NCBI RefSeq assembly: GCF_003574315.2
Contig: NZ_AP025739.1
Coordinates: 7,130,001 to 7,194,000, forward strand
Reading direction: 5' to 3'
DNA length: 64,000 bases
DNA from: Capsulimonas corticalis
Lineage (GTDB): Bacteria > Armatimonadota > Armatimonadia > Armatimonadales > Capsulimonadaceae
Each line of letters begins with the position of its first letter. Position 1 is the stretch's first letter. Made by a program: the position numbers and the translations under genes. Shown here piece after piece: positions 26,308 through 33,641 of this stretch. The notes under the pieces are model-generated. The model worked only from the letters and a program-made list of their open reading frames with translations. It was not told where the DNA came from and ran no database searches.

Positions 26308-27153
26308 CTAGCCTCGCCGGGAGATGCCGCCACTCTGTGCTCTGTTACCACGCAGCGCAGGCGGCTCCTCGTAGTCTTCCGCGATGGCGGCGATCAGCAG
26401 CCGGGATCTCTCCCGCGCCTTTCGGTACGGCAGCCAGTCCAACTGCCGGCGGATCCGCCCGGCTGGAAACTCATCGAGGATCGCCTCCGCCTGGTCCCCG
26501 CCGATGCCGACGCTGAACAGGCGGCGGCGCAACTCGACGCGCTCCCTATCTTCCGCCCCCCCGCCCGTGGACCCGGCGTTCGAACCGCTGCCGCCAGGAA
26601 GCTCCCACCCGTAGAACTCGGCGATATCGCGCTCCACCTCGTCCCTCGGCCTCGTGTAGCGCGCGCGAGAGTGGGCGATCGCGGCGTCGCGGGTGCTCCG
26701 CTGCGGCTCCTCCCGAAGCCCCTGCCCTGAGTTCGACGGGGGCTCGGGCTCGCGGAGAACGTCCGCCAGGACCCCGCGCCCGGGCGCGAACGCGTCCATG
26801 CCGCTCTCCCGCTCGACCTCGTGCGCGAGCGGCTGCCCGCGCCACTGCGCCCCGGCCAGGCGCTCCATGCGCTGGCGCACGCTACGCTCGGGCTCCCCCG
26901 TCGCCGCCACGAGCTCCTGGACCGAGGGAAGGCACCGGCCGTTGGGCGTGACGAAGCTCAGCAGGAAGAGCAGGCTTTGCATCTCCGCCGCCGGCAGCGA
27001 CGCCAGCAGGCCTGAGGTCCGTAGAGCCGGCGTAATGAGCACGCACGCGGCCGGCCGGAAGCTGCCGTCCGGCTGAGGGTCCAGCCTCAGGTGCTCGACG
27101 ACGAACGGCGCCGCCTCCCACGGCGATAGGGCTTGGGTCTCGCTGCTGTCCAT
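26308..27153 (-). CDS. Winged-helix replication-initiator-like protein of a mobile element
   Basis: The product has 281 residues. The N-terminal half reads as a winged helix (LRTSGLLASLPAAEMQSLLF, CLPSVQELVAATGEPERSVR, QRMERLAGAQW), a low-complexity middle follows (GSGSNAGSTGGGAEDR), and the C-terminus is IRRQLDWLPYRKARERSRLL then IAAIAEDYEEPPAL. I associate that C-terminal pattern with DnaD/Rep-like proteins of plasmids and integrative elements, where it contacts helicase or primase. Its stop codon abuts the last CRISPR repeat, so it marks a hard boundary between the CRISPR locus and the element-like region to the right. Confidence 0.6.
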   Translation of the reverse strand: MDSSETQALSPWEAAPFVVEHLRLDPQPDGSFRPAACVLITPALRTSGLLASLPAAEMQSLLFLLSFVTPNGRCLPSVQELVAATGEPERSVRQRMERLAGAQWRGQPLAHEVERESGMDAFAPGRGVLADVLREPEPPSNSGQGLREEPQRSTRDAAIAHSRARYTRPRDEVERDIAEFYGWELPGGSGSNAGSTGGGAEDRERVELRRRLFSVGIGGDQAEAILDEFPAGRIRRQLDWLPYRKARERSRLLIAAIAEDYEEPPALRGNRAQSGGISRRG

Positions 27154-27232
27154 GGGCGGATGCTGAGATAATGTCTACGATGGCGACAATCAGTGGATAC
27201 ACGATGGCGCCGGTCAGGGGTCCGCGCCGGCC

Positions 27233-27481
27233 TCACCTGCCGGGCGGCGCAGGCACCGCGCCGAGCGCCTCCTTCAGTATGTCTGCGGCTTCCATTGCGG
27301 CCGATTGGTCCGGTCCGCTGAGACGGGACCACGGGACCCGGCGGGCGAGCCGCAGCATCATCCGGGCGAGATGGAGGAGGAGGGCAAGCTGCTGGTTGCG
27401 CGGAGCGGCGTGGCGCTGATCCTGGTGCGATGACAGGCAGCCGGACCTCGGCAGTCGGTGGGAATAGCGGCGTTCGGCCAT
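27233..27481 (-). CDS. Small basic hypothetical protein
   Basis: The product has 82 residues. It begins MAERRYSHRLPRSGCLSSHQ and continues with a helix QQLALLLHLARMMLRLARRV and an end AMEAADILKEALGAVPAPPG. It has no clear Shine-Dalgarno and no family I know. It lies between the Rep-like gene and the YdjM-like gene on the same strand, in keeping with an accessory operon. Confidence 0.45.
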   Translation of the reverse strand: MAERRYSHRLPRSGCLSSHQDQRHAAPRNQQLALLLHLARMMLRLARRVPWSRLSGPDQSAAMEAADILKEALGAVPAPPGR

Positions 27482-27515
27482 GGCGGTTCGTTTAGGGTTC
27501 GGAAAGTCGTGCGGG

Positions 27516-28049
27516 CTACATCACGGCGTGGACGAGCAGGACCGACAGGGCGGTAACAGCGAGCAGCGGCAGAAGCGCGTCCTCGGCCGGCGAGCCGGTG
27601 GAGATGCGCAGCCATGGCGGCAGGAGCCAGCAGCGGCGCTTGCGCCACGGCAGGAACGGGATGCCGGTGCGCGTGCAGGCGTCGGCGGCCAGGTGGCTTG
27701 CGTACCCAAGCAACAAGGCTGACGCCGGACGCCATCCCCATATAGGAATGAGCATGCCGCCGACACCGGCGACCAGGATGAGACCGTACAGCGAGTGCAG
27801 CGGGCCGCGATGCCCCCAGGCGCGATGCACCATGGCAGAGAGCGGGACCAGCGGACGCACGCCGGCAACTTCCCAGGCAGACAGCTTGGACCGGGAGGCG
27901 TCGAGGTCCGGAAGCAGCGCCCCGAAGGCGGCGATCGCCGCCAGAACGCTGATGCCGTCCAAAGGGCCGCTTCCAGACAGCCCGCCCGGCACGGCGGCGA
28001 GCAGCCACAGGGAGGCGACGCCGGCCAGCGCGTGCGAGCGCCCCATCAT
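27516..28049 (-). CDS. YdjM-like membrane-bound metal-dependent hydrolase
   Basis: The product has 177 residues from ATG 28049, overlapping the Mrr-like gene stop by four bases (ATGA). Family marks of the LexA-binding/YdjM inner-membrane proteins (DUF457) are present: MMGRSHALAGVASLWLLA (His6), FGALLPDLDASRSKLS (Pro-Asp-x-Asp), HRAWGHRGPLHSLYGL (repeated His) and LLGYASHLAADACTRTGIPF (H-x3-D). About five membrane helices are predicted. In Escherichia coli the relative is SOS-linked; the role here is unknown, but the coupling to an Mrr-like nuclease suggests a stress or DNA-damage link. Confidence 0.85.
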   Translation of the reverse strand: MMGRSHALAGVASLWLLAAVPGGLSGSGPLDGISVLAAIAAFGALLPDLDASRSKLSAWEVAGVRPLVPLSAMVHRAWGHRGPLHSLYGLILVAGVGGMLIPIWGWRPASALLLGYASHLAADACTRTGIPFLPWRKRRCWLLPPWLRISTGSPAEDALLPLLAVTALSVLLVHAVM

Positions 28050-28750
28050 TGGCCCCCTTCCCTCTTGGGTTCGTCCGCCCGTACCAGCGAGACGGTCACG
28101 CGGAAGCGAAACTCCGGCCGTGTTCCTTGCCCGCAAAGGCCGGCGGCTTGTTCCGGCGGACCGTCGGGACCGGCTTCCGCTTCGCCCGCTTTCGTGGGCG
28201 CAGCGGCATATGCCTGCCGGCTGGACGAGATGCTCTTCCAGTAGCCTTCGTCCAAGGCCGCGCCGCCCGCGTCGCGAATAACCCCTATGCCGTGGCGGAC
28301 CATGAGTCCCGCCAGCTCCGTCCCGTCGATCAGCCGGATGGGGGTCGCAGGGACGGACGCGGCGGCGGCGCGGGCGACCGGCGAGACGCCGGCGGTTGTC
28401 AAGATCAGGCCCTGGCGAGCGTCCAGCCTCAGGGCCGCTCCGCGCAGCTCGTCCACGCTGCGCTTCTGCACCGGCTCCGTCAGCTGCTTGGCCTGCGCGA
28501 CGATCCGGAACCGCGTAACGCCCGCCTGGAGCCACGCCACCAGGTCGGCCCCGCCGTCTGAGTTGTGGCCCCGCCGCCGGGTGCGGCCGGTCGCCGCGAC
28601 GTCCGCGTAGCCCATCGCCTCCATCAGCTGCTGGAGGCAGCGCTGGAACTCGGGATAGCTCAGGGCGAGCAGCCTCTCGCGGACGCGGCGCAGGATCTTC
28701 GGCTCTTCGGGCTTGCCTGCCGGCGGGCAGGCGCATCGGGATGCTTTCAT
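28046..28750 (-). CDS. Mrr-family restriction endonuclease-like protein
   Basis: The product has 234 residues. The Mrr catalytic core is visible: LSYPEFQRCLQQLMEAMGY (helix entering the fold), HNSDGGADLVAW (the acidic residue in the GGxD-like motif) and FRIVAQAKQLTEPV, where QAK stands for the usual ExK/QxK, then VDELRGAALRLDARQGLILT. A disordered C-terminal tail (KAGEAEAGPDGPPEQAAG) follows. Mrr enzymes cut modified DNA and are found as type IV restriction proteins. The start overlaps the upstream regulator gene and the stop overlaps the YdjM-like gene, making a tight three-gene operon. Confidence 0.85.
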   Translation of the reverse strand: MKASRCACPPAGKPEEPKILRRVRERLLALSYPEFQRCLQQLMEAMGYADVAATGRTRRRGHNSDGGADLVAWLQAGVTRFRIVAQAKQLTEPVQKRSVDELRGAALRLDARQGLILTTAGVSPVARAAAASVPATPIRLIDGTELAGLMVRHGIGVIRDAGGAALDEGYWKSISSSRQAYAAAPTKAGEAEAGPDGPPEQAAGLCGQGTRPEFRFRVTVSLVRADEPKREGGQ

Positions 28751-29214
28751 CGGTCCTCCTTTTGGTTTGCGATTAAAGGCTGCAAATAAGTTGCGGGGAG
28801 AAACAGCCCAGGCAGCGACCAGTCGCCCGGCTTCACTCCCTGGAATTCGGGGCGCAGGCGCTCATCCTCGTCATAGGCCTCGTCCGGCAGGCAGCCGGGA
28901 CAGCCGGCGAGGCGGCAGACGGAGGGCGTCGGGTAGGAGCCGCCGTAGGAGACGATCTCGTCCGGCGACAGCGGCCGGCCCAGCGCCCTCTCCAGCGCCC
29001 GCGTCACCGCGTATACCAGCCGGTAGGACGGGTGTGAGCACCCGTTGACCAGGCGGCTGACGGCGGCCTCGGACGCCCCGGCGTCCTTCGCCAGGCGGGA
29101 CTGGCCCTTGAACGCGTAGCGCGTGGTGTGCGCCATGATCGCCGCGACTCGGTTTTGGACCCTGCTCCCTGCCCGATCATGCTCTCGCTCCTGATGCCCC
29201 ATGGGGCTTTCCAT
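28747..29214 (-). CDS. HTH regulator of the Mrr-like operon
   Basis: The product has 155 residues from the ATG at 29214, which has GGAGGGAG just upstream; the open frame reaches 29346, but without a site. Residues 25-75 carry an XRE-like helix-turn-helix: KGQSRLAKDAGASEAAVSRL then VNGCSHPSYRLVYAVTRALE. The C-terminal part holds a CRLAGCPGCLP motif, perhaps a zinc knot. It is first in the three-gene operon with Mrr and YdjM-like genes. Confidence 0.7.
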   Translation of the reverse strand: MESPMGHQEREHDRAGSRVQNRVAAIMAHTTRYAFKGQSRLAKDAGASEAAVSRLVNGCSHPSYRLVYAVTRALERALGRPLSPDEIVSYGGSYPTPSVCRLAGCPGCLPDEAYDEDERLRPEFQGVKPGDWSLPGLFLPATYLQPLIANQKEDR

Positions 29215-29344
29215 GCTCCCTCCTTTCCGAATGGTTAGTAGCTCTTCCGTGTGCGTCGCTCGTTCGTCCAAGCCATCGTGAACGGATTCCCGGACGCTCT
29301 CCAGCACGCTTGCGCGCGGGAAATCGCCATCTGGTCTGCACACC

Positions 29345-29370
29345 AAAAGGCCGCCGATGGTTCGGCGGCC
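29345..29370 (-). terminator. Rho-independent terminator, minus strand
   Basis: Perfect 9-base stem (GGCCGCCGA at 29349-29357, TCGGCGGCC at 29362-29370) with a 4-base loop; read on the minus strand it is followed by TTTT. It would end transcripts from the small gene at 29537-29770 and insulate the Mrr operon. Confidence 0.8.
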
Positions 29371-29536
29371 TCAGGCAGCAGGGTCTCAGTCGTATTCAGG
29401 CGTTCCTCCTGCCGGGTCCCGCCCCGGCGAACTGTTTCCTCCAGTAGAGCTCAATGCGCCAAGAGGCGCAACGAGACGCCCTACACTTAGGAACTTGCGG
29501 TTCGGAAAGGAGCTTGAGGAGCAGAATTTTCAAGGA

Positions 29537-29770
29537 TCAGTCCAAGTCGCTTACTTTTGGAGCAACGAGCGTCACGCGAACGCCCTCGCTCCAGGCGTAC
29601 CAGAGGCAGGCGTAGAGCCCGAAAGGGTCGTCGTTGAACTGCTCGAGCGACACTTCGACCGCTGGAAGCAAGCCGCCGGCTTTCGCCGCCTGGACGGCGG
29701 CGGTAAACGCCGGATATCTCTTCGCGTCCGCCATAAATTTCGGAGTGATCTTTCTCAGGGGCTGCGTCAT
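29537..29770 (-). CDS. Small hypothetical protein
   Basis: The product has 77 residues from the ATG at 29770 (MTQPLRKITPKFMADAKRYP); the frame stays open to 29821 and that longer start cannot be excluded. It continues FTAAVQAAKAGGLLPAVEVS and ends YAWSEGVRVTLVAPKVSDLD. Not recognised. A terminator follows 166 bases downstream. Confidence 0.5.
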   Translation of the reverse strand: MTQPLRKITPKFMADAKRYPAFTAAVQAAKAGGLLPAVEVSLEQFNDDPFGLYACLWYAWSEGVRVTLVAPKVSDLD

Positions 29771-29980
29771 TGCGATGGTATTTAAATTCCGGGTTTCCAA
29801 CTGCCCATCCCGTCCGTTCACTTTAACAAAAATTTACCATTGGGCAACCGATGTCATTTCACGCGGAAAAGCCGCCTTGCACGCTGCCGCCCGTGGAGTT
29901 ACGGTTGATGGGAGAAGCAAGGAGGCAGCGGGCTCCGCCCTTCGACCCAGGCTTCTCGTACAATTGAGAGGAGAATCCGA

Positions 29981-30451
29981 ATGACCCTGTCACGAACTTT
30001 GCGGAGTGAGCCGGCCACGTTCGTCGGCTACTGCTACCTGGAGGACTGGGCGCGGGCGGTCGATCCGTCCCGGCCGGTGCTCGCCGCCCCGCTGATCGAA
30101 CCGGGCCGGACGTCCTGCGGCATGCGCCAGGACCGACTGGTCGTCGCCTGCATGCAGCTGGCCGAACGGAACGCCGTCATTTACTGCCGGGTCAGCGCCG
30201 GATCGGTCGCCCGCCTGCACGGAGAACCGGTCGCCCCGGACTGGCGAAACGTACACTCTGCCTGGCGCAGCCTTTGGGAGGAGGTGGCCTCGTTCCTGTC
30301 GGAGCAGGGGCTAACTGCCCACCGGGCCACCGTCTCCATTCCGGAGGACCTGATCCTGCTGGACGGGCGGGCGGGGTTCCTCCGTGTCGACCCGGAAGCG
30401 TCCGTGTTCCGGCGCGTCGATGGCGCGCCGGAAACCGCTTCTGCACTATAG
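29981..30451 (+). CDS. Hypothetical accessory protein
   Basis: The product has 156 residues. The ATG at 29981 follows GAGAGGAG. It begins MTLSRTLRSEPATFVGYCYL and later has LLDGRAGFLRVDPEASVFRR. No motif recognised. Strong G/C-ending codons and its position ten bases ahead of the next gene support a real, cotranscribed gene. Confidence 0.6.
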   Translation: MTLSRTLRSEPATFVGYCYLEDWARAVDPSRPVLAAPLIEPGRTSCGMRQDRLVVACMQLAERNAVIYCRVSAGSVARLHGEPVAPDWRNVHSAWRSLWEEVASFLSEQGLTAHRATVSIPEDLILLDGRAGFLRVDPEASVFRRVDGAPETASAL

Positions 30452-30461
30452 GAGGCGAGCT

Positions 30462-30743
30462 ATGGACAATCCCACGCCGTTCCCCCTGGGGCAGGTCGTG
30501 GCCACCCCAGGAGCGCTCCAGGCCCTTGAGAGGGCGGAGCAGTCGCCTGAAGAGCTCCTGGAACGCCACCGCAGGTGCGACTGGGGCGAGGCGGACGCGG
30601 AGAACTGGGCGGCGAACGACTCCGCCGCGCGGAAGGGGCTGCGCCTCCTATCCAGCTACCGGCTGGCTGGCGGCGCTGCGCTTTGGATTATTACGGAGGC
30701 CGACCGCTCGGTTACGACTTTGCTCCTCCCATCGGAGTATTGA
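30462..30743 (+). CDS. Plasmid/ICE-type small conserved protein
   Basis: The product has 93 residues. The ATG at 30462 follows AGGAGGCGAGC. It begins MDNPTPFPLGQVVATPGALQ, then ALERAEQSPEELLERHRRCD and ends LWIITEADRSVTTLLLPSEY. I recognise this sequence pattern from plasmid- and ICE-borne genes of many phyla; their function is unknown to me. It supports the mobile-element origin of the region. Confidence 0.75.
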   Translation: MDNPTPFPLGQVVATPGALQALERAEQSPEELLERHRRCDWGEADAENWAANDSAARKGLRLLSSYRLAGGAALWIITEADRSVTTLLLPSEY

Positions 30744-30755
30744 GACGACTTTCCC

Positions 30756-30785
30756 GCCCGCGAGCATATTGCTCGCGGGCTTTTT
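30756..30785 (+). terminator. Rho-independent terminator
   Basis: Perfect 11-base stem (GCCCGCGAGCA at 30756-30766, TGCTCGCGGGC at 30770-30780), loop TAT, then TTTTT. It closes the 29981-30743 transcript. Confidence 0.9.
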
Positions 30786-30838
30786 CGATCTCCCGGAAGC
30801 ACTCTCACAAGCGGGATGCCCCCGACGTATTCCAGAAG

Positions 30839-30960
30839 GCCCGCTCTCCTCTCGGAAAGCGGGCTGAAACGGTGCGTTCCGTCAGGCGACGGGCGCGGAC
30901 GGTTACCATCCATCCCTCAGCAGGGACAGCAGGAACGAGGCGCGACGACCTGAGCGCGGC
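30839..30960 (-). pseudogene. 3' remnant of a gene like 32157-32669, with its hairpin
   Basis: A hairpin (GCCCGCT 30839-30845, AGCGGGC 30858-30864) and the following 70 bases match 32115-32230. On the minus strand the remnant encodes RASFLLSLLRDGW, against AASFLMSLQRDGW at the end of the intact gene. Upstream of that the match is lost. The remaining sequence up to 31222 holds no gene I can support. Confidence 0.55.
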
Positions 30961-31222
30961 CGCAGCGGGGCCGTTGCCCCCGCCTCCCCGCTATCCGTAT
31001 GCGGCGCGTTAAGCTCACTGTGCCGCCCCTCGTCGTCCGGCTGCGCCAGGCCGACCGGCTCCAGCCCACTACCAATCAACACATAGAGCCGCGGTCGCCT
31101 GCGGAAAGATCCACGAGACACGATGTCACGTCTTACTGTGATGATCCCCCACCCTTTGCTGAGGAGAGGGGGATAGCAATCTTGAGGCAGTACGACGTGG
31201 TAGGACTGTTGGTCCCATGTGA

Positions 31223-31684
31223 TCAATCGTCGTGTTCGGCGCTTGTATCCGTTCCATGCATGGATGTCCAGTCAGGCTCGTGACCATCAAGGGCGACTTC
31301 CGCCAGGGTCTCCCATCGGGGCCTGCCGCGCCCGTCGTGGGCCGCCAGAATACGCATGGTCGGCGCGCCGCGCTCGGGAGCCTCGAACGCGTATACGAAC
31401 TCGCAGCACAGCCGGTAGGCGTTTCTCTGGGTGACGGTAAGCCGGCGCGTCTCGCCCCGGTCGTGGCAGTAGCAGCTGTCGGGGTAGTCGTCGATGCTCG
31501 ACCAGCCAGCCGGGTGCCGGTCGATGATGGCCTCGAGCATGCGGTCGAGGTCCCCGTCGAACTCGCCGTGGTAGAGGTCCCAGAGGGCCTGGCCAACGCC
31601 GGCCGGGTAGCCGTCGAAGTGGACGTAGCGCCCGGCGAACGTGCCGGGGCCGGTTGCGCGAGCGATCGCGGATCGGGTGCTCAT
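31223..31684 (-). CDS. MSTRSAI-type accessory protein, copy A
   Basis: The product has 153 residues from the ATG at 31684, downstream of a strong promoter. It begins MSTRSAIARATGPGTFAGRY, then VHFDGYPAGVGQALWDLYHG, and is paralogous to the gene at 38540-38983. Such MSTRS proteins occur on actinobacterial and other plasmids and are of unknown function. This copy has a cysteine pair (YPDSCYCHDRG) that the other lacks. It is transcribed away from the basic small protein at 31814. Confidence 0.75.
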   Translation of the reverse strand: MSTRSAIARATGPGTFAGRYVHFDGYPAGVGQALWDLYHGEFDGDLDRMLEAIIDRHPAGWSSIDDYPDSCYCHDRGETRRLTVTQRNAYRLCCEFVYAFEAPERGAPTMRILAAHDGRGRPRWETLAEVALDGHEPDWTSMHGTDTSAEHDD

Positions 31685-31712
31685 ATCGGAGCGATTACTT
31701 GTCAGTGCCTCC

Positions 31713-31741
31713 ACACTATAAAGCGTTGGGTATGGTGTCAA
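31713..31741 (-). promoter_or_regulatory. Promoter a: TTGACA-17-TAGTGT with embedded TACCCAACGC
   Basis: On the minus strand TTGACA (31741-31736), a 17-base spacer containing TACCCAACGC (31732-31723), then TAGTGT (31718-31713). The same arrangement recurs at 38119-38147 and 38482-38510. It lies 29 bases before the MSTRSAI copy A start. Confidence 0.8.
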
Positions 31742-31813
31742 TACCGCGACGGTCGATGCCATCGGCGCGCCGCTCCGGTTGACCGGCGGCCGAAACTAGG
31801 CGATGCTGCGGCT

Positions 31814-32143
31814 ATGCGCACCGACGACAGTCCAGCAGGCGATCAGCCCCGAGAACCCGGCCTCGACTCCGAGACGGCCCGGCGGATGGGTTCAGCGCGC
31901 TCTCCGGCGAAGCGACGGGCGGCTCAGGAAAACGGCAAGCGCGGCGGGTGGAAGAAGGGCAGTCCGAAGAGCGAGGCAACGAAGCGGAAGACCAGCGCGA
32001 CGAAGACCCTGCAGATGCTGCGGCGCGTCCTCGGCTCGCCACCGGAGGCGGCGCCGGACGATAGACCCAGATCGACTGTCTCCCAAGGAATGCTGAGACG
32101 CCATGTACAAGAAGGCCCGCTCTCCTTTCGAAAAGCGGGCTGA
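31814..32143 (+). CDS. Small basic protein, copy A
   Basis: The product has 109 residues from the ATG at 31814. The core ETARRMGSARSPAKRRAAQE then NGKRGGWKKGSPKSEATKRK and SATKTLQMLRR is paralogous to the product of 38208-38456. The glycine/lysine-rich pattern resembles NUMOD-like or AT-hook-like DNA-binding segments, so DNA binding is plausible. The last 15 residues run into the hairpin repeat at 32115-32140 and are probably non-native. Confidence 0.6.
   Translation: MRTDDSPAGDQPREPGLDSETARRMGSARSPAKRRAAQENGKRGGWKKGSPKSEATKRKTSATKTLQMLRRVLGSPPEAAPDDRPRSTVSQGMLRRHVQEGPLSFRKAG
32115..32140. repeat. Hairpin repeat, copy of 30839-30864
   Basis: GCCCGCT (32115-32121) and AGCGGGC (32134-32140) form a 7-base stem between two converging genes; the same element with flanks occurs at 30839-30864. 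It may act as a weak bidirectional terminator. Confidence 0.6.
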
Positions 32144-32156
32144 AATGGTATGCCCG

Positions 32157-32669
32157 TCAGGCGATGGGCGCGGCGGACGCTCCCCATCCGTCCCTTTGCA
32201 GGGACATCAGGAACGACGCCGCCTCGATCTTCGTCAGAAGCTCCACGGAATCCCTGGCGAACCGCTCGGCGGCCAGCGCGTCCAGTTCCGCGCGGCTCTT
32301 TCCCGCCCGGAAGGCATGGGACCTCAGCGCGATGACCTGCGGAGCGGTCGCCGGAGCGTCAGAAGGCCCGTTCCCTGCGCCCGCCTTGGGCGGCTCAGGC
32401 TCCGCCCGTTGCGGCTCGCCGCGCGGCTGAGCCAGATCAGTCATCTCCAGCGGTGGCTTTTCCGGATTTGGCAGCGACCCGCCGCCTTGGACGCCGCGCC
32501 AAACGGCGGAATGCGCCCGTTCGAGATCCGCCGACAGACTGTCCGCTAATGTCTCCAGGTCGTCATGGCGCTCCAGCGCCCACGTAACGCATACGCGGAC
32601 GTTCTGGTCGCCTCCACCCTCGCGGACGACGCCTCCCGTCTCGATCGTAATTTCCGTCGGATACGCCAT
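32157..32669 (-). CDS. Hypothetical accessory protein (intact copy of a decaying family)
   Basis: The product has 170 residues. N-terminal part MAYPTEITIETGGVVREGGG, DQNVRVCVTWALERHDDLET, LADSLSADLERAHSAVWRGV; a Pro/Glu-rich linker; C-terminal helix SRAELDALAAERFARDSVEL ending ASFLMSLQRDGW. A 5' relic lies at 35684-35867 and a 3' relic at 30839-30960, so the family was duplicated and lost twice. Function unknown. Confidence 0.65.
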   Translation of the reverse strand: MAYPTEITIETGGVVREGGGDQNVRVCVTWALERHDDLETLADSLSADLERAHSAVWRGVQGGGSLPNPEKPPLEMTDLAQPRGEPQRAEPEPPKAGAGNGPSDAPATAPQVIALRSHAFRAGKSRAELDALAAERFARDSVELLTKIEAASFLMSLQRDGWGASAAPIA

Positions 32670-32683
32670 ATACCTATCCTTTC

Positions 32684-32899
32684 TCAGAACGCGACCGGTA
32701 TGGTCCCCTCATGGATTCTCGGCCGCCGGCGCTTATGTCTGCGGGAAGCGCCCAGCCAAATCTGTATTTCTGTTAGCCGCCGCATAACTTCTTGGGCTCC
32801 CTTGCGATAGACGGCGAGACAGACCAGATCTCCTCGCGCGTCATAGACCGCCCAGTGGCGGCCGTACGGCTCGATACGCACAGCTATCCTCCTCTTCAC
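32684..32899 (-). CDS. Small hypothetical protein
   Basis: The product has 71 residues. MKRRIAVRIEPYGRHWAVYD then ARGDLVCLAVYRKGAQEVMR and a basic tail. The WAVYD..GDLVCLAVYRKGA pattern is known to me from plasmid-borne small proteins. It lies 14 bases upstream of the 32157 gene. A shortened relic with the same segment lies at 35984-36073. Confidence 0.65.
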   Translation of the reverse strand: MKRRIAVRIEPYGRHWAVYDARGDLVCLAVYRKGAQEVMRRLTEIQIWLGASRRHKRRRPRIHEGTIPVAF

Positions 32900-33102
32900 G
32901 CAGGTATTTGCGGAACACGATCGTGCCGCCTGTCCAGCCTAGGCCGGCTCCCACAAGTAGTCGAGACGGGTTGCGCGGGTGCAATCTCGCGTGCAAGGAG
33001 ATGCTTCAGTCGGCTATGGTGGCGTGGGCGGCGGCTCACTCGGACCAACAAGTAGGCCATCGCAGCTCTCACGGGTGTCGCGCAAATTCAAGAAAGCGCT
33101 GC

Positions 33103-33420
33103 TCATTCTCCGAGAAGGAGACTGAGCCCGAGGGCAAGAAGCAGGCCCATCGCGAGGAGAAAGAGCAACATTCCCTCAACGTTGCGCCGTCCCTTCGTCC
33201 CCTCACTATCCTTCTGCATGGAAAATATCTGAAGCGAGAAGAGGCAGATCAGGGGCCAGACGATCAGAGATGAGCCGGAGATAAATGATTCCACCTCCCC
33301 GGCATACGGGAGAGAGCCCGAAGGCCCGAGCCCATACCAGCCATATGCGATAAGAATGCCGTAGAACACCGCGCCGGCGATGAGCGGGCGATAGCCCGGG
33401 TTGATTTTGGGCAGTGACAT
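33103..33420 (-). CDS. Small membrane protein
   Basis: The product has 105 residues and three hydrophobic helices (LIAGAVFYGILIAYGWYGLG, SSLIVWPLICLFSLQIFSM, MLLFLLAMGLLLALGLSLLL) with a basic loop (KDSEGTKGRRN). No family recognised. The flanks (32900-33102 and 33421-33641) show no other gene. Confidence 0.6.
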   Translation of the reverse strand: MSLPKINPGYRPLIAGAVFYGILIAYGWYGLGPSGSLPYAGEVESFISGSSLIVWPLICLFSLQIFSMQKDSEGTKGRRNVEGMLLFLLAMGLLLALGLSLLLGE

Positions 33421-33641
33421 GGCAGACAGTTATATGTTCCCCCAGCCTACGCTAACAGGCCTCCCTCGTCAATGCCAAGGGCGGAATCCTGATTGCGTAC
33501 GGTAGGCAAAGTTATGAATAAGATATGCTGCCAGACACCCAAATCCTGACGTGGGTAGTATAATGCAGCGTATGGAGCAATCGGACTTCATGGTTCACTT
33601 TCCGGACGTTCAACACATGCTCATAGTCCAGGAGGACGACA

